A stretch of DNA of 64,000 nucleotides from Phormidium tenue FACHB-886 (GCF_014764505.1 NZ_JACXWX010000024.1:19337-83336); one strand, 5' to 3'; shown: positions 36,441 to 45,202, counted from the stretch's first letter. Program-made: numbers and translations. The notes: generated by a model from the sequence alone, not told the origin.

Positions 36441-37677
36441 GCAACGGTGCGGGAACATCTTGGTAAAGCTGGGTGAGCTGCCTCAGGAAGGCGGGCTGAG
36501 TTTTTGCTTTTAGTTCAGCGATCGGCTCTGAGCCGGCGAGGAGAGAATCGCTAGCTTCTCTAGAGAACTGTTTAACGAATTCAATGCGGGCTTGGCGTTC
36601 ATGGGCAATTTGTGCAGTCAACTGAGGAATGTTGAGGGCTGTCTGTCGCTCCTGTGCCTCTATTACCGCATGCAAGAGGCGATCGCCCGCTAGACAACCA
36701 TCCTCAAACGCTTGGGTTGCACCCTGAGCCAGCGTGGGAAACATGGCATGAGCACTATCTCCTAAGCAAAGGACATGCCCGCCTGCATCATTAAAGACCG
36801 TTGGGATCTCTTGAACTCTTGCCCAATGAACCTGGTCAAGATTGTCGCAAATAGAGTCCACAAGAAATTGGCAAACTTCACTGTACCCACGGGGTGATTG
36901 GTATCGCTGCTGCAAAAAACGGGCTGTTTTTGCTTCGTCTGGAATGACTTGATCGCTTCCGAGGGGCAGTGAACCAGCAATGTAGACGGCTTGACCTGGA
37001 ATGGCAAAGGTGAGGAGCCGTGTCCCCGCATGGAACCACTGCTGGTAATCGCCAATTAACTGATCTGCTCGATTGGGGACAAGCACCCGATAAATGCAAA
37101 CCCCCAGATGATCTGGCTGTGGCGTACCGCCAAAGAAAGTTTGCCGAACCTGCGAATAGCGTCCATCGCAAGCAAGAATTAAATCGATCTGATCGAATCG
37201 CTCTGATTCACCAGTGAGTTGATTTTGAGTGACCAGATAAAGCGGGCGGTTGGGATGGGCGAAGTCATATCCCATCTCGGTGGCGATCGTGTTGTAACGA
37301 ATCCACGGATCTAAACCAGTTCGCAGCTGCCGATACAGCATAGACCAGCGAATACGAATACCAGGGTGACTGGCCACCTGAGATAGCGGCAGATCCATGA
37401 TCACCGTTCCATCCGTCAGCCCGGCTGTCCAGGATAGCCAGGGCAAACTCACGTCGGGCTGCTGCAATGCTGCTGCAAGGGCTGGCAGAAATTTAGACAG
37501 GGTTTTAATGGCATTTGGGGCAATGTTTAACCCCGTACCTGCTTCATAGGATTTTGCTCCTTTCTCAATGCAAATGATCTCAACATCATCGGAAAGGTCT
37601 CTGAGGCGCTGAAGGATTAGGGTTCCGACTACCCCAGCTCCAACCACAACCACTCGCAGTAGAGGCGATCGTTTCAT
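36427..37677 (-). CDS. FAD-dependent aromatic monooxygenase
   Basis: About 416 residues from ATG 37677. It has a p-hydroxybenzoate hydroxylase fold: the N-terminal GAGVVGTLI-type FAD motif, the DGRYSQVR segment that replaces the usual DG motif, and the second FAD motif VLCLGDSAHAMFPTLAQGATQAFEDG. This is the salicylate-hydroxylase/zeaxanthin-epoxidase-like group, and the substrate is unknown. A TTG-initiated extension to 37728 exists but the ATG is preferred. It lies 66 bases after a VOC-family gene on the same strand, and the pair could act on one aromatic compound. Confidence 0.88.
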   Translation of the reverse strand: MKRSPLLRVVVVGAGVVGTLILQRLRDLSDDVEIICIEKGAKSYEAGTGLNIAPNAIKTLSKFLPALAAALQQPDVSLPWLSWTAGLTDGTVIMDLPLSQVASHPGIRIRWSMLYRQLRTGLDPWIRYNTIATEMGYDFAHPNRPLYLVTQNQLTGESERFDQIDLILACDGRYSQVRQTFFGGTPQPDHLGVCIYRVLVPNRADQLIGDYQQWFHAGTRLLTFAIPGQAVYIAGSLPLGSDQVIPDEAKTARFLQQRYQSPRGYSEVCQFLVDSICDNLDQVHWARVQEIPTVFNDAGGHVLCLGDSAHAMFPTLAQGATQAFEDGCLAGDRLLHAVIEAQERQTALNIPQLTAQIAHERQARIEFVKQFSREASDSLLAGSEPIAELKAKTQPAFLRQLTQLYQDVPAPLPEVL

Positions 37678-37743
37678 TCTAGTAGTTTTAATAGATTCAT
37701 CAGTTGGTTCGCATAATGGGTAACCCAAACCATCACTTCCAAA

Positions 37744-38244
37744 CTACGAGGATGGCACCTTGAAATTGGCATAAGCCTCAGGCTCATAGAAATTTGTGCC
37801 AGCCGCATAAGCCCTGCCGGGTGACATATCGGGCAGCGGAGCTTCCTCTGCTGTGCCTTCAAAAGTCAACTCTAGCTGAACGCCGTTCGGATCATACACA
37901 AAGAGCTGCCAGAGTGTAGTTCCTGGTACAACAAATTCTCGCCAAGCGATGCCTGCCTGCTGAAAGCGGCGACGAAACTGATGATAGCCTGTGGCAGTGA
38001 GGGAGATGTGATCGATCGCCGCAGTGCCAGTGGGTGCATATCCCTCCGCGCCGAGCGCTGCGCCTCCAGCATAGATATGAAAAATTGATTCGCCAATGGG
38101 TGTTGAACAGGCTAACCAGGCTCCAGGAAAACCAAAGTTGGGGCGGGCTACTTGCCGCAATCCCAAAATCTCTGTGTAGAAGCGAACGGTTGCCTCTAGA
38201 TCGTTTGTTTTGATTGCAACATGGAACAATCCGGTGATGACCAC
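37744..38244 (-). CDS. VOC-family (glyoxalase/dioxygenase) protein
   Basis: A 166-residue vicinal-oxygen-chelate protein with two beta-alpha-beta-beta-beta modules. The first begins GLFHVAIKTNDLEATVRFYTEILGL (candidate metal ligand His8) and the second contains AIDHISLTATGYHQFRRRF and the terminal FVYDPNGVQLELTFEG (ligand Glu in QLEL). It could be a glyoxalase-like lyase, a ring-cleaving dioxygenase or a thiol transferase. It is encoded upstream of the FAD monooxygenase, probably in one operon. Confidence 0.88.
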   Translation of the reverse strand: MVITGLFHVAIKTNDLEATVRFYTEILGLRQVARPNFGFPGAWLACSTPIGESIFHIYAGGAALGAEGYAPTGTAAIDHISLTATGYHQFRRRFQQAGIAWREFVVPGTTLWQLFVYDPNGVQLELTFEGTAEEAPLPDMSPGRAYAAGTNFYEPEAYANFKVPSS

Positions 38245-38479
38245 TTTTGATTCTCCTGATTGCGGGTCATACGCTTTTAGCAGACTCTAGCTGCGGGTGA
38301 ATTGGCAAGACCCAGGTTGCAGAGCAAGCGTAACCTGTTTGAATAATTGTTTGAATGATGCCTAATTTCAATAGTGTATAGCAGGGAATCACCAGAAATG
38401 CAATGCGAAAACCAGCCCAGTTTTTCCCAGTCTAATTGCCACCACCGGCTCGTTTCTTGATCACAGGCTGACGATCTCT

Positions 38480-38509
38480 ATCAACTCGTGAACGATCAAC
38501 TCGTGAGCA
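38480..38509. repeat. 15-bp tandem duplication after a gene
   Basis: ATCAACTCGTGAACG is followed by ATCAACTCGTGAGCA. It lies 16 bases beyond the 3' end of the minus-strand gene that ends at 38526. Confidence 0.75.
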
Positions 38510-38525
38510 GGTGGTGCCCCTGATA

Positions 38526-39539
38526 CTAGTTCAGCAGGGCAACAATCTCTTCTGCCGTCAGGTGAGAGGGAGTATTCCAGGGAGAACCCCCTACCGTACG
38601 TCTGCCGCCCCAGCTGCCCGCCTCTGGGTCTTTGGCTTGCTCGGCTTGGGTGAGGCAATCAAACGTCCCCTGGGTGTAGTCAAGATTGCGTTGCTCTGGG
38701 TGGAGGGGAATACTGCCAAGTGTGTATTGAGTGCCTCCGGCGCGGTGGTCTCGAATTGTGAGCGCCTCTGGGCGGAGGTAGGATGCAGATGAATTGTGCA
38801 TCCTGGGAATCGCATGGTAGAACGATCGCGGATCGATTCCGTGGCTAGTGCTGGTTTGATCGCAAACTGCAATATCTCCCCGCTCCGTTGCAATCAATCG
38901 AATACGGTTTTCGTCAATCAACATCTGGGCATCTGCCTCAATCTGCTGCCAGTAATCATCTGCTTCCCCCGACTCACCCGGATAGGGACAATTACCTTTT
39001 GCAGCCTCAATTAGCCACTCGGTTCCTCGTCGAAAGGCTTCCGAAGAATAGGCTTCCCAGTGTTTCTCTGCCCACTCTTTGCGTTCGTGCGGTAAACCTA
39101 GATCAGCCGCAATGCCTTCGCTGGAATCTTTTAAAGCAACAACTGCCTTGGCGGCAAACTCTGCATATTGCTTCAAATCGTCAGGAACCATAAGATGATC
39201 GCAATCCCAAGCGATCGCCTTAAATTTGGCTATTGTTTCTGCTGTCAGCACTTCATGTGGCAGCTGTACCCAAGCCGCTGCGCAGCAGGCATCGGCATCC
39301 ACCATAGTAGTGACAAAGCAGGGGGGGCGATCGTTAGACTGTTCCTCAAGCAGTTCCTCAAGCAGCGTTGCGTTCTGCGGTGCGGGAATTTCATCTATCT
39401 GCACATCGGCTCCATTGGGACGGTGATGATCCCAGTGCAGATCTCCCGGCTTAGCTTCCCAATCTGGAACAGTGCCGTCCACCATAATGATTTGGTGGTC
39501 GGCGGGAAGGCGATCGGCTTTCGTGGTGACGAGGTACAT
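38526..39539 (-). CDS. Conserved hypothetical protein with DHH-like motif
   Basis: About 337 residues from ATG 39539 (MYLVTTKADRLP). The N-terminal part holds acidic and histidine clusters reminiscent of DHH phosphoesterases: IIMVDGTVPDW, LHWDHHRPNGADVQ, VDADACCAAAW and AWDCDHLMVPDD. The C-terminal part (SHGIDPRSFYHAI and RDHRAGGTQYTLGS) resembles a substrate-binding half. I do not recognise a characterised relative. The gene also contains a 12-bp in-frame tandem (GTTCCTCAAGCA twice at 39341-39364), encoding LLEELLEE. Function unknown; a metal-dependent hydrolase is a guess. Confidence 0.7.
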   Translation of the reverse strand: MYLVTTKADRLPADHQIIMVDGTVPDWEAKPGDLHWDHHRPNGADVQIDEIPAPQNATLLEELLEEQSNDRPPCFVTTMVDADACCAAAWVQLPHEVLTAETIAKFKAIAWDCDHLMVPDDLKQYAEFAAKAVVALKDSSEGIAADLGLPHERKEWAEKHWEAYSSEAFRRGTEWLIEAAKGNCPYPGESGEADDYWQQIEADAQMLIDENRIRLIATERGDIAVCDQTSTSHGIDPRSFYHAIPRMHNSSASYLRPEALTIRDHRAGGTQYTLGSIPLHPEQRNLDYTQGTFDCLTQAEQAKDPEAGSWGGRRTVGGSPWNTPSHLTAEEIVALLN

Positions 39540-39789
39540 AGGACGTTGAGAGCAAAGGAGTATTTTAAGATTAGGAGTAACCGAGCTTAGAAACACCCAT
39601 CCTTGTAGGGAAGCCGTTATGGTCGTACAAATTCTGCCTCAGCGCCATCCGAAACTGCTCGATTCGTAATCCGGCTAAAGCTATTGTGCTGCCCGGCTGC
39701 TTACTCAGCCCCTCTTTTAGCTTTGTCTTCTGTTTTGTTCTATAGTTGTCCCAAAGTTGCACCTCCCGAATCAGAATTTTCGGCGGCTA

Positions 39790-40587
39790 TCAGAACCCTA
39801 GAAAGACTCTCCGTAAGCCAGCCAGAAGCATTGGCAGGGGCATTTCATCATCCTGAATTGCTGTCTTAAAGCTAGGACGAGCTTTAAGCCGGTTGAGATA
39901 GGAGCTGAGGGCAGGACGTGTATTGCCTTCCCACAGATAATTGAATTTCAGTTCATCTAATCGGTTTAGAACAGCAGTCCATACGGTATCAGCCAGGGAA
40001 TAGCCAGTCCCGCATAGCCAGTCTGTCTGGTTTAATTGAGTTTCTAGCTGATCCAGCATAGGTGCAATTTTTGCATTGAGATTTGCAATCTCATTGGTGT
40101 CTTGAACGGTGCGATTCCACTGCTTTACATCTTTCAGCTTAGCGGTATAGTATTCTTTCAATTCAGAATTCGTTTGTATTAGCCTCAGGAGAAGTTTTTC
40201 TTTGATTTGAACCGATCGCCGCAATACGAAACCCCCAACTCCTTTATAGTTTCCATACATTATCTCCCGCATTGGAAATCGGTTTTGCAAATTGATCCAA
40301 TTGTCTATTTTTTCCTGTACCGTTGGCTCAATAGGAATCAATCTAGGATGCGGAAAGTGTTCATCGAGGTATCGAACGATCACCGCTGAATCAGTAATGA
40401 CTCGATCGTCATGAAGTAAGGTCGGAACTACGCCTCTAGGATTGAGACGAATATAGTTCGGCTGCAGGTTATCAAATGTGAAGAGGTTGAGCAAATGGCT
40501 TTTCCATTCGAGATTTTTCTCAGCCAGAACCAGCTTTACTTTTTGAGAACACAGCGAACCTGAAGCGCAAAATAGTTCAAGCGTCAT
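39790..40587 (-). CDS. Glutathione S-transferase family protein
   Basis: A 265-residue GST. The N-terminal thioredoxin fold carries ELFCASGSLCSQKVKLVLAEK (possible catalytic Ser/Cys at 9-13), NPRGVVPTLLHDDRVITDS (cis-Pro and the glutathione-binding Asp-Ser) and IVRYLDEHFP. The helical C-terminal domain has WLCGTGYSLADTVWTAVLNRL. It is transcribed after a small EamA-type transporter in what looks like one operon. The spacer between them is three tandem copies of a 16-base unit, each with a Shine-Dalgarno-like GAGGAG and the last two ATGs in unrelated frames. Confidence 0.92.
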   Translation of the reverse strand: MTLELFCASGSLCSQKVKLVLAEKNLEWKSHLLNLFTFDNLQPNYIRLNPRGVVPTLLHDDRVITDSAVIVRYLDEHFPHPRLIPIEPTVQEKIDNWINLQNRFPMREIMYGNYKGVGGFVLRRSVQIKEKLLLRLIQTNSELKEYYTAKLKDVKQWNRTVQDTNEIANLNAKIAPMLDQLETQLNQTDWLCGTGYSLADTVWTAVLNRLDELKFNYLWEGNTRPALSSYLNRLKARPSFKTAIQDDEMPLPMLLAGLRRVFLGF

Positions 40588-40635
40588 AGTTAATGCTCCT
40601 CATGGTTAATGCTCCTCATGGTTAATGCTCCTCTA
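40588..40635 (-). repeat. Triplicated ribosome-binding-site unit
   Basis: On the minus strand, AGGAGCATTAACC plus an ATG recurs three times with a period of 16 bases between the EamA stop and the GST start. The GST ATG uses the third copy. The first two ATGs are out of frame and open onto peptides of fewer than ten codons. Confidence 0.9.
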
Positions 40636-40989
40636 AGGGCACGACATGATTACAATGCCGGCGGTAATCAAGCTGGATGCAAATACTTGGTTTAAGGTGA
40701 ACTGTTCTCCAAAGAACACTTCAGCAAGGATCGCAGCCGCCGCAATCCGAATTCCTGAAACTACTGGAACCGCCGCTGACACAGGTAGATGCTGCAGGGC
40801 TTGAGTAAAGAGAATCAGGTCAAAGATATAGCAAGCGATCGCACCTATGAACCAAGGGGATGTCACAACAGGAAATGAGCCCGGGCTGGATAACACCAAA
40901 TTGGCTTGCTTGAGGAGCAAATTGCCAGCACAAGTCCCAACTGCAGATAGCCCTAATAGCGCCCAAGCAGACCAAAATGTTTGAGTCAT
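40633..40989 (-). CDS. EamA/SMR-type small transporter
   Basis: A 118-residue membrane protein with four hydrophobic helices (AWALLGLSAVGTCAGNLLL, PWFIGAIACYIFDLILFTQAL, VSAAVPVVSGIRIAAAAILAEVFF and VFASSLITAGIVIMS). This is the half-size drug/metabolite transporter fold, which works as a dimer. The substrate is unknown. I start at ATG 40989, preceded by GAAGG, rather than at the longer 41043 frame that would run through the operator. It is divergent from a TetR gene with a perfect palindrome between them, so repression by that TetR is likely. Confidence 0.88.
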   Translation of the reverse strand: MTQTFWSAWALLGLSAVGTCAGNLLLKQANLVLSSPGSFPVVTSPWFIGAIACYIFDLILFTQALQHLPVSAAVPVVSGIRIAAAAILAEVFFGEQFTLNQVFASSLITAGIVIMSCP

Positions 40990-41011
40990 AGTACCTTCAC
41001 TACAGGAGAAG

Positions 41012-41053
41012 ATCACAACAGTTGTTATGCAAAAAGATAACAACTGTTGTGAT
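41012..41053. promoter_or_regulatory. TetR-type operator, 17-bp perfect palindrome
   Basis: ATCACAACAGTTGTTAT is repeated in inverted orientation after 8 bases (41037-41053). Each arm itself holds an odd palindrome (ACAACAGTTGT), so two dimers may bind. It lies between the divergent EamA and TetR genes. Confidence 0.85.
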
Positions 41054-41098
41054 AGGCTGTCAACAGGTTTAGCAGGTTATAAATCTCCTTGCAGCGTC

Positions 41099-41695
41099 AT
41101 GAAAACAACTCATTTCAGCGATCGTCGGCTTGAAGTCACTGAGGCAGCATGGCGCGTAATTATTCGTGAAGGACTAGATCGCGCTAGCATGCGGGCGATT
41201 GCTCAAGAGCTCGGCTCTACGACAGGTGTTGTCACCCATTATTTCCGGGACAAGGATGAACTCATGCTGTTCGCGTTGGAACGAGTATTTGAAAATCTAT
41301 TCAGAGATATGAAAGTTTCTGCCAAAGGAGAAGCTGGGATTGAGCGGTTAGAACAGATAATTTTTGCGGCGCTGCCCCTTGAACCCAGTGGGCTGCAAGG
41401 CTGGCAAATTTGGATTGCATTTTTGGGATACGCAATTGGACGCGAAAAACTGATTGAAGAACATCGCAAACGCTACGATTCCCTACGGCAGATCATTTGC
41501 CAGGAGTTAGCTGATTTACAAATGGCAAAGCTGATGCGAGATGACATTAACTTAACGCTGGAAGCAAATGCTTTGATAGCCCTTGTAGATGGGATCGGCA
41601 CGGGATGCGTCATCAGTCCTGAACAGTTTCATCCAGACCAGCAACGCTATCTCCTGCGGCGGCACATTTGCTCTCTGCTTGCAGACGTTTCATAA
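41099..41695 (+). CDS. TetR-family repressor
   Basis: About 198 residues from ATG 41099 (MKTTHFSDRRLEVTEAA). The helix-turn-helix reads ASMRAIAQELGSTTGVVTHYFRDKDELMLFAL, with a BetI-like C-terminal domain (WIAFLGYAIGREKLIEEHRKRYDSLRQ). The longer frame starting at 41027 lies inside the operator and is not used. It probably represses the divergent EamA-GST operon and itself. The inducer is unknown. Confidence 0.92.
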   Translation: MKTTHFSDRRLEVTEAAWRVIIREGLDRASMRAIAQELGSTTGVVTHYFRDKDELMLFALERVFENLFRDMKVSAKGEAGIERLEQIIFAALPLEPSGLQGWQIWIAFLGYAIGREKLIEEHRKRYDSLRQIICQELADLQMAKLMRDDINLTLEANALIALVDGIGTGCVISPEQFHPDQQRYLLRRHICSLLADVS

Positions 41696-41771
41696 GGTAG
41701 AAGTTTCCAGTCTGAACTTCTTCAGCCACACCTGTGCACGTCCAGAGGAAGGCAACCTTGAGCGAAAACCC

Positions 41772-41825
41772 CTAGTTTTCGTCAACCCCCTAGTTTTCGT
41801 CAACCCTCTAGTTTTCGTAAAGAAC
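41772..41825. repeat. 18-bp tandem units at a gene 3' end
   Basis: CTAGTTTTCGTCAACCC(C/T) recurs with an 18-base period at 41772 and 41790, and a third, diverging copy at 41808 carries the stop codon and last codons of the Gfo/Idh/MocA gene (minus strand). Two extra copies therefore follow the stop. Confidence 0.88.
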
Positions 41826-42857
41826 AGTCCGCTTCTGCTCGTTACTCGCCATTGCTAACTCGATCAAACGCATCGTGTTTCTTGCCTCTTCCGGCTTCAC
41901 TGCCAGTTCTGCTCCATCAGCAATCGCCTGATAAACGTTCTCGTAGTAAGCCTGATAACAGCCCCTCGCCGTCTCGATCTTGCCGTGAAAATGTAAGTCT
42001 CCAATCTGCGTATTCAGCACTCCCCACTGTTCTGGTGGCTCTACCCCCCAGTCTGGCTCAGCAGGCGATCGCCCATTCTTGAGCGCCTCTTCCTGCAGAT
42101 CCATACCGTACTTCACAAAAGACCCTGCCGTTCCGTGCAGAATGAAGTGTGGACCTAACTCTCTGACCAACATTCCTGCTTTGAGCGTCACTCTCAGCTT
42201 GTCATAATGCAGCACAACCTCGAAAGAATCAGCCGCTTTCCCACCCTGGCGCTGAACCCGGATATCTGCTGTGATCGCTTCTGGTAAACCAAATAGAACT
42301 TGTGCCTGGTCAATCAGATGAGAGCCGAGGTCAAAGAGAATACCACTGCCCAGACCCGCCTCCTCTCGCCATGCACCTGATTTGAGAGCAGGTCTGAAGC
42401 GATCGTAATGGGCTTCGTATTCTACTAGTTGACCGAGATGCCCAGCTTCTATCAGCGCTTTGACGGTTTGAAAGTCTCCATCCCATCTGCGATTGTGATG
42501 GACGCTGAGAATTTTGTTTTTTTGGTGCGCCAAATCAAGCAGCAGCTGGGCTTGCTCTGAAGTGAGGGTGAAGGGCTTGTCCACTACCACGTGCTTATCG
42601 GCTGCTAGAGCTTGTTGTGCTAAATCAAAGTGTGACGAGTTGGGGGTAGCAATCACCACTAGCTGGATAGCTGGGTCGTCGAGCAGTGCATCAACTTGTA
42701 CCCCTTCAACCCAGGGATAGCGCTGACGAGCGGTGCTCCCGTGCCGTTCCACCACCTTGGTTAACTTCAATTGGGGAATGGCAGTGATAACGGGTGCATG
42801 AAACACTCGCCCAGCCATGCCGTAGCCGATCAGCCCCACCTGAATTTGCTCTACCAT
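41808..42857 (-). CDS. Gfo/Idh/MocA-family oxidoreductase
   Basis: About 349 residues from ATG 42857 (MVEQIQVGLIGYGMAGRVFHAPVI). The N-terminal Rossmann fold includes the dinucleotide motif GLIGYGMAG and the catalytic-region signature DKPFTLTSEQA (Lys of the EKP-like motif). The C-terminal alpha/beta domain holds VVEYEAHYDRF, LFDLGSHLIDQAQVLFG and the late RLIELAMAS. This family uses NAD(P) to oxidise or reduce sugars and other polyols; the substrate cannot be told. AGAGGTAAAT gives a good ribosome-binding site. It ends inside an 18-bp tandem array. Confidence 0.93.
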   Translation of the reverse strand: MVEQIQVGLIGYGMAGRVFHAPVITAIPQLKLTKVVERHGSTARQRYPWVEGVQVDALLDDPAIQLVVIATPNSSHFDLAQQALAADKHVVVDKPFTLTSEQAQLLLDLAHQKNKILSVHHNRRWDGDFQTVKALIEAGHLGQLVEYEAHYDRFRPALKSGAWREEAGLGSGILFDLGSHLIDQAQVLFGLPEAITADIRVQRQGGKAADSFEVVLHYDKLRVTLKAGMLVRELGPHFILHGTAGSFVKYGMDLQEEALKNGRSPAEPDWGVEPPEQWGVLNTQIGDLHFHGKIETARGCYQAYYENVYQAIADGAELAVKPEEARNTMRLIELAMASNEQKRTVLYEN

Positions 42858-43154
42858 ATTTACCTCTACAGCAGAGATTATCCGCCAGAGAACGATTTCG
42901 GCGAATCTGCCAGGATCTTCTAGTGAATGCCAGAATTGCTGGCGCTGCAATCCATCTACGGCAGGAAAAACGGGAGCGTCTTTTGCGCCTCCCTGGTTCA
43001 GTCAAAGTAGCTCTAAACCCAATGAATTTTCTCTGACGAACAGACTTCTTTGTTACAAAGCCCCTGCACCCATTCGGCTAACCTAGTCAGGTTGTAGGGG
43101 ATTACGGCTGTATTCCCTCCCAGAAACCTATCTGCAGCGAGCGAGGATACTGAA

Positions 43155-43943
43155 ATGAGTATTGGGGTAATCGAGAGCATTTGGCGATATCCTGTCAAAA
43201 GCATGGGCGGTGAACAGCTAGATGAAGTCTTTGTTGCCTTTTCGGGTCTTATGGGCGATCGCTTCTATGGGCTGATCAATGAGCAAGGTAACCCAGGATT
43301 TCCCTGGCACACCGCCCGCGAGCAGGAAAGCCTGTTGCAATATAAACCCCGATACAAGCACTACAGCACTACTCTAAAACCTGAACAGCTAACGGTTGCA
43401 CAAAGTTTGGCACCTGGCGTGAATCCTCTTTACCCCAATGCAAGTCAGTTTGCAGCTGAGGTTGAAACACCAGATGGACAAACCTATGATATTAGCAGCG
43501 AAGAGTTTCTAGCTCATCTGAAAGCATTAACCCACAACGATACACTCCAGCTACATTTCACTCAAAGAAGCCAGTACGATTGCCGTCCACTTTCCCTCTT
43601 CTCACTGCAGACATGCGATCGTCTGAGCGATGAACTGGGACTGGAAATTGATAAACGACGGTTTCGAGCCAACTTTTATATCACCTGGAATAACGACAAA
43701 CCGCCGCTTTACGAGAATGAGCTTGTTGGAAGCCGCTTGAAGATTGGCGATCGCCTGGAGATTAGTGTGCTGGAGCGTGATCCCAGATGCAAAATGATTA
43801 CCCTAGATCCAGACACCTCTGAGGCTAACCCTAAAATCATCAAGCACGTTGCCCAGTCCCATGACGGCTATGCAGGAGTATATGGCGCTGTGCTGGTCGA
43901 AGGTACAGTCAAAGCGGGCGATCCAGTAGAGCTTTTAGCTTGA
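43155..43943 (+). CDS. MOSC domain protein with beta-barrel N-terminus
   Basis: A 262-residue protein. The N-terminal MOSC_N beta-barrel begins GVIESIWRYPVKSMGGEQLDEV and the MOSC domain proper follows (DRLSDELGLEIDKRRFRANFYI, then ERDPRCKMITLDPDTSEANP with the conserved Cys). Such proteins handle molybdenum cofactor sulfuration or act as YcbX-like N-hydroxylated-base reductases when partnered with a reductase. No molybdoenzyme gene is adjacent. A GAGGATA site precedes the ATG. It is divergent from the Gfo/Idh gene. Confidence 0.92.
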   Translation: MSIGVIESIWRYPVKSMGGEQLDEVFVAFSGLMGDRFYGLINEQGNPGFPWHTAREQESLLQYKPRYKHYSTTLKPEQLTVAQSLAPGVNPLYPNASQFAAEVETPDGQTYDISSEEFLAHLKALTHNDTLQLHFTQRSQYDCRPLSLFSLQTCDRLSDELGLEIDKRRFRANFYITWNNDKPPLYENELVGSRLKIGDRLEISVLERDPRCKMITLDPDTSEANPKIIKHVAQSHDGYAGVYGAVLVEGTVKAGDPVELLA

Positions 43944-44034
43944 AATCAAGATCGGTGGGGCGATCGCTTCCCCGCCTACCGCAATCGAAGGGGCTGAACC
44001 GAAGAAGAATTAGAGACCGCGAGCTGTGGAGGTT

Positions 44035-44544
44035 TCACCGCTTGTAAATATCTGACTCCCATTGTTCCATAAATCGATCGGGGTTTTTTAGTGCCTGAAA
44101 GCCAAACGGTTGATAAAACTCATGGGCATCTTTGGTTGCCAATAGCCAGCGGCGCAGTCCTTGTAGTTCCGGATGAGCCACGATCGTCTCAATCAACCAT
44201 TTGCCTAGTCCCTGTCCGCGCCAAGTCTCTAAAACAAATACATCAGACAGGTAGGCAAAGGTTGCATAATCTGTGACGACGCGAGCAAAGCCAACTTGTT
44301 GGTGCTGTTTATACAGCCCAAACACAAGCGAGTGCTGAATTGCTCGCTCCAACACCTCAAAGGGTAAACCCTCTGCCCAGTAGGAGTTAGCTAGAAACTG
44401 GTGGACTGTATCGAGATCGAGCCGGTTGATATCCGTGCTAATCACAAATTCATTCTGTTGCCATTCTTGAACCATGTGACTATCTGAATCTCCAGCGCTA
44501 TAGGTAACGATATTATATGGCGGCAAGTCGATCAGCGTCTGCAA
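44035..44544 (-). CDS. GNAT N-acetyltransferase
   Basis: A 169-residue GNAT protein with the acetyl-CoA loop ETWRGQGLGKWLIETIVAH and the preceding strand YLSDVFVL. The C-terminus has LATKDAHEFYQPFGFQAL, the Y/F-rich last helix and strand. The family resemblance is to small bacterial YjdJ/PA4534-like acetyltransferases. The substrate is unknown. It converges on the large MOSC gene and diverges from the small MOSC gene. Confidence 0.9.
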   Translation of the reverse strand: MQTLIDLPPYNIVTYSAGDSDSHMVQEWQQNEFVISTDINRLDLDTVHQFLANSYWAEGLPFEVLERAIQHSLVFGLYKQHQQVGFARVVTDYATFAYLSDVFVLETWRGQGLGKWLIETIVAHPELQGLRRWLLATKDAHEFYQPFGFQALKNPDRFMEQWESDIYKR

Positions 44545-44659
44545 TTCGGGCGCTGAGATAGATAGTGCTGCGATCGCTCATCCTCAAATCTCATGAGAAA
44601 ATATTGCTCGGTAATGAATATCGATCCCTAGTCCTATAGCTTAAGTAACAAGCCACAGC

Positions 44660-45202
44660 ATGGATGGAATTATTGAAGCGGTGCATAAGAGTCCGTCTCA
44701 CAGGATGAAGAAGCATGAGCAGACAAGCATCCGACTGCTTGCAGGGCTGGGAGTAGAGGGTGATGCGCATATGGGCGTTACGGTGAAGCACCGCTCGCGG
44801 GTAGCTGTTGATCCGAGCCAGCCGAATCTGCGCCAAGTTCACCTAATTCATGCTGAGCTGCATGATGAACTTCGTGCTAAAGGATTTTCCATTGGTGCTG
44901 GAGAGATGGGAGAAAATATTACAACGCGGGGTGTTGATTTGCTCAGCTTGCCTGTGGGTACGCAGCTCCATCTAGGCACAGAGGCTGTGATTTCCCTTAC
45001 TGGATTACGTAATCCTTGCGTTCAGCTCAACACCCTCCAGAAAGGACTAATGGCAGCCGTGTTGCATAAGGACGATCAGGGCAATTTGATCCGCAAAGCA
45101 GGGGTGATGAGCGTAGTATTAGTCAGCGGTGAGGTGCGGCCGGGCGCTCCGATACAGGTAGAGTTGCCGCCAGAGCCGCATCGACTGCTCGATCGAGTTT
45201 AA
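44660..45202 (+). CDS. YiiM-like MOSC domain protein
   Basis: A 180-residue stand-alone MOSC protein. The signature is complete: GVEGDAHMGVTVKHRSR, VHLIHAELHDEL, GEMGENITTRGVDLLSLPVGT and GLRNPCVQL with the conserved cysteine, then VMSVVLVSGEVRPG. The lack of the N-terminal barrel separates it from the protein at 43155, so two MOSC types lie 0.7 kb apart. The role is probably sulfur or molybdenum-cofactor handling, or reduction of N-hydroxylated compounds. Confidence 0.92.
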   Translation: MDGIIEAVHKSPSHRMKKHEQTSIRLLAGLGVEGDAHMGVTVKHRSRVAVDPSQPNLRQVHLIHAELHDELRAKGFSIGAGEMGENITTRGVDLLSLPVGTQLHLGTEAVISLTGLRNPCVQLNTLQKGLMAAVLHKDDQGNLIRKAGVMSVVLVSGEVRPGAPIQVELPPEPHRLLDRV

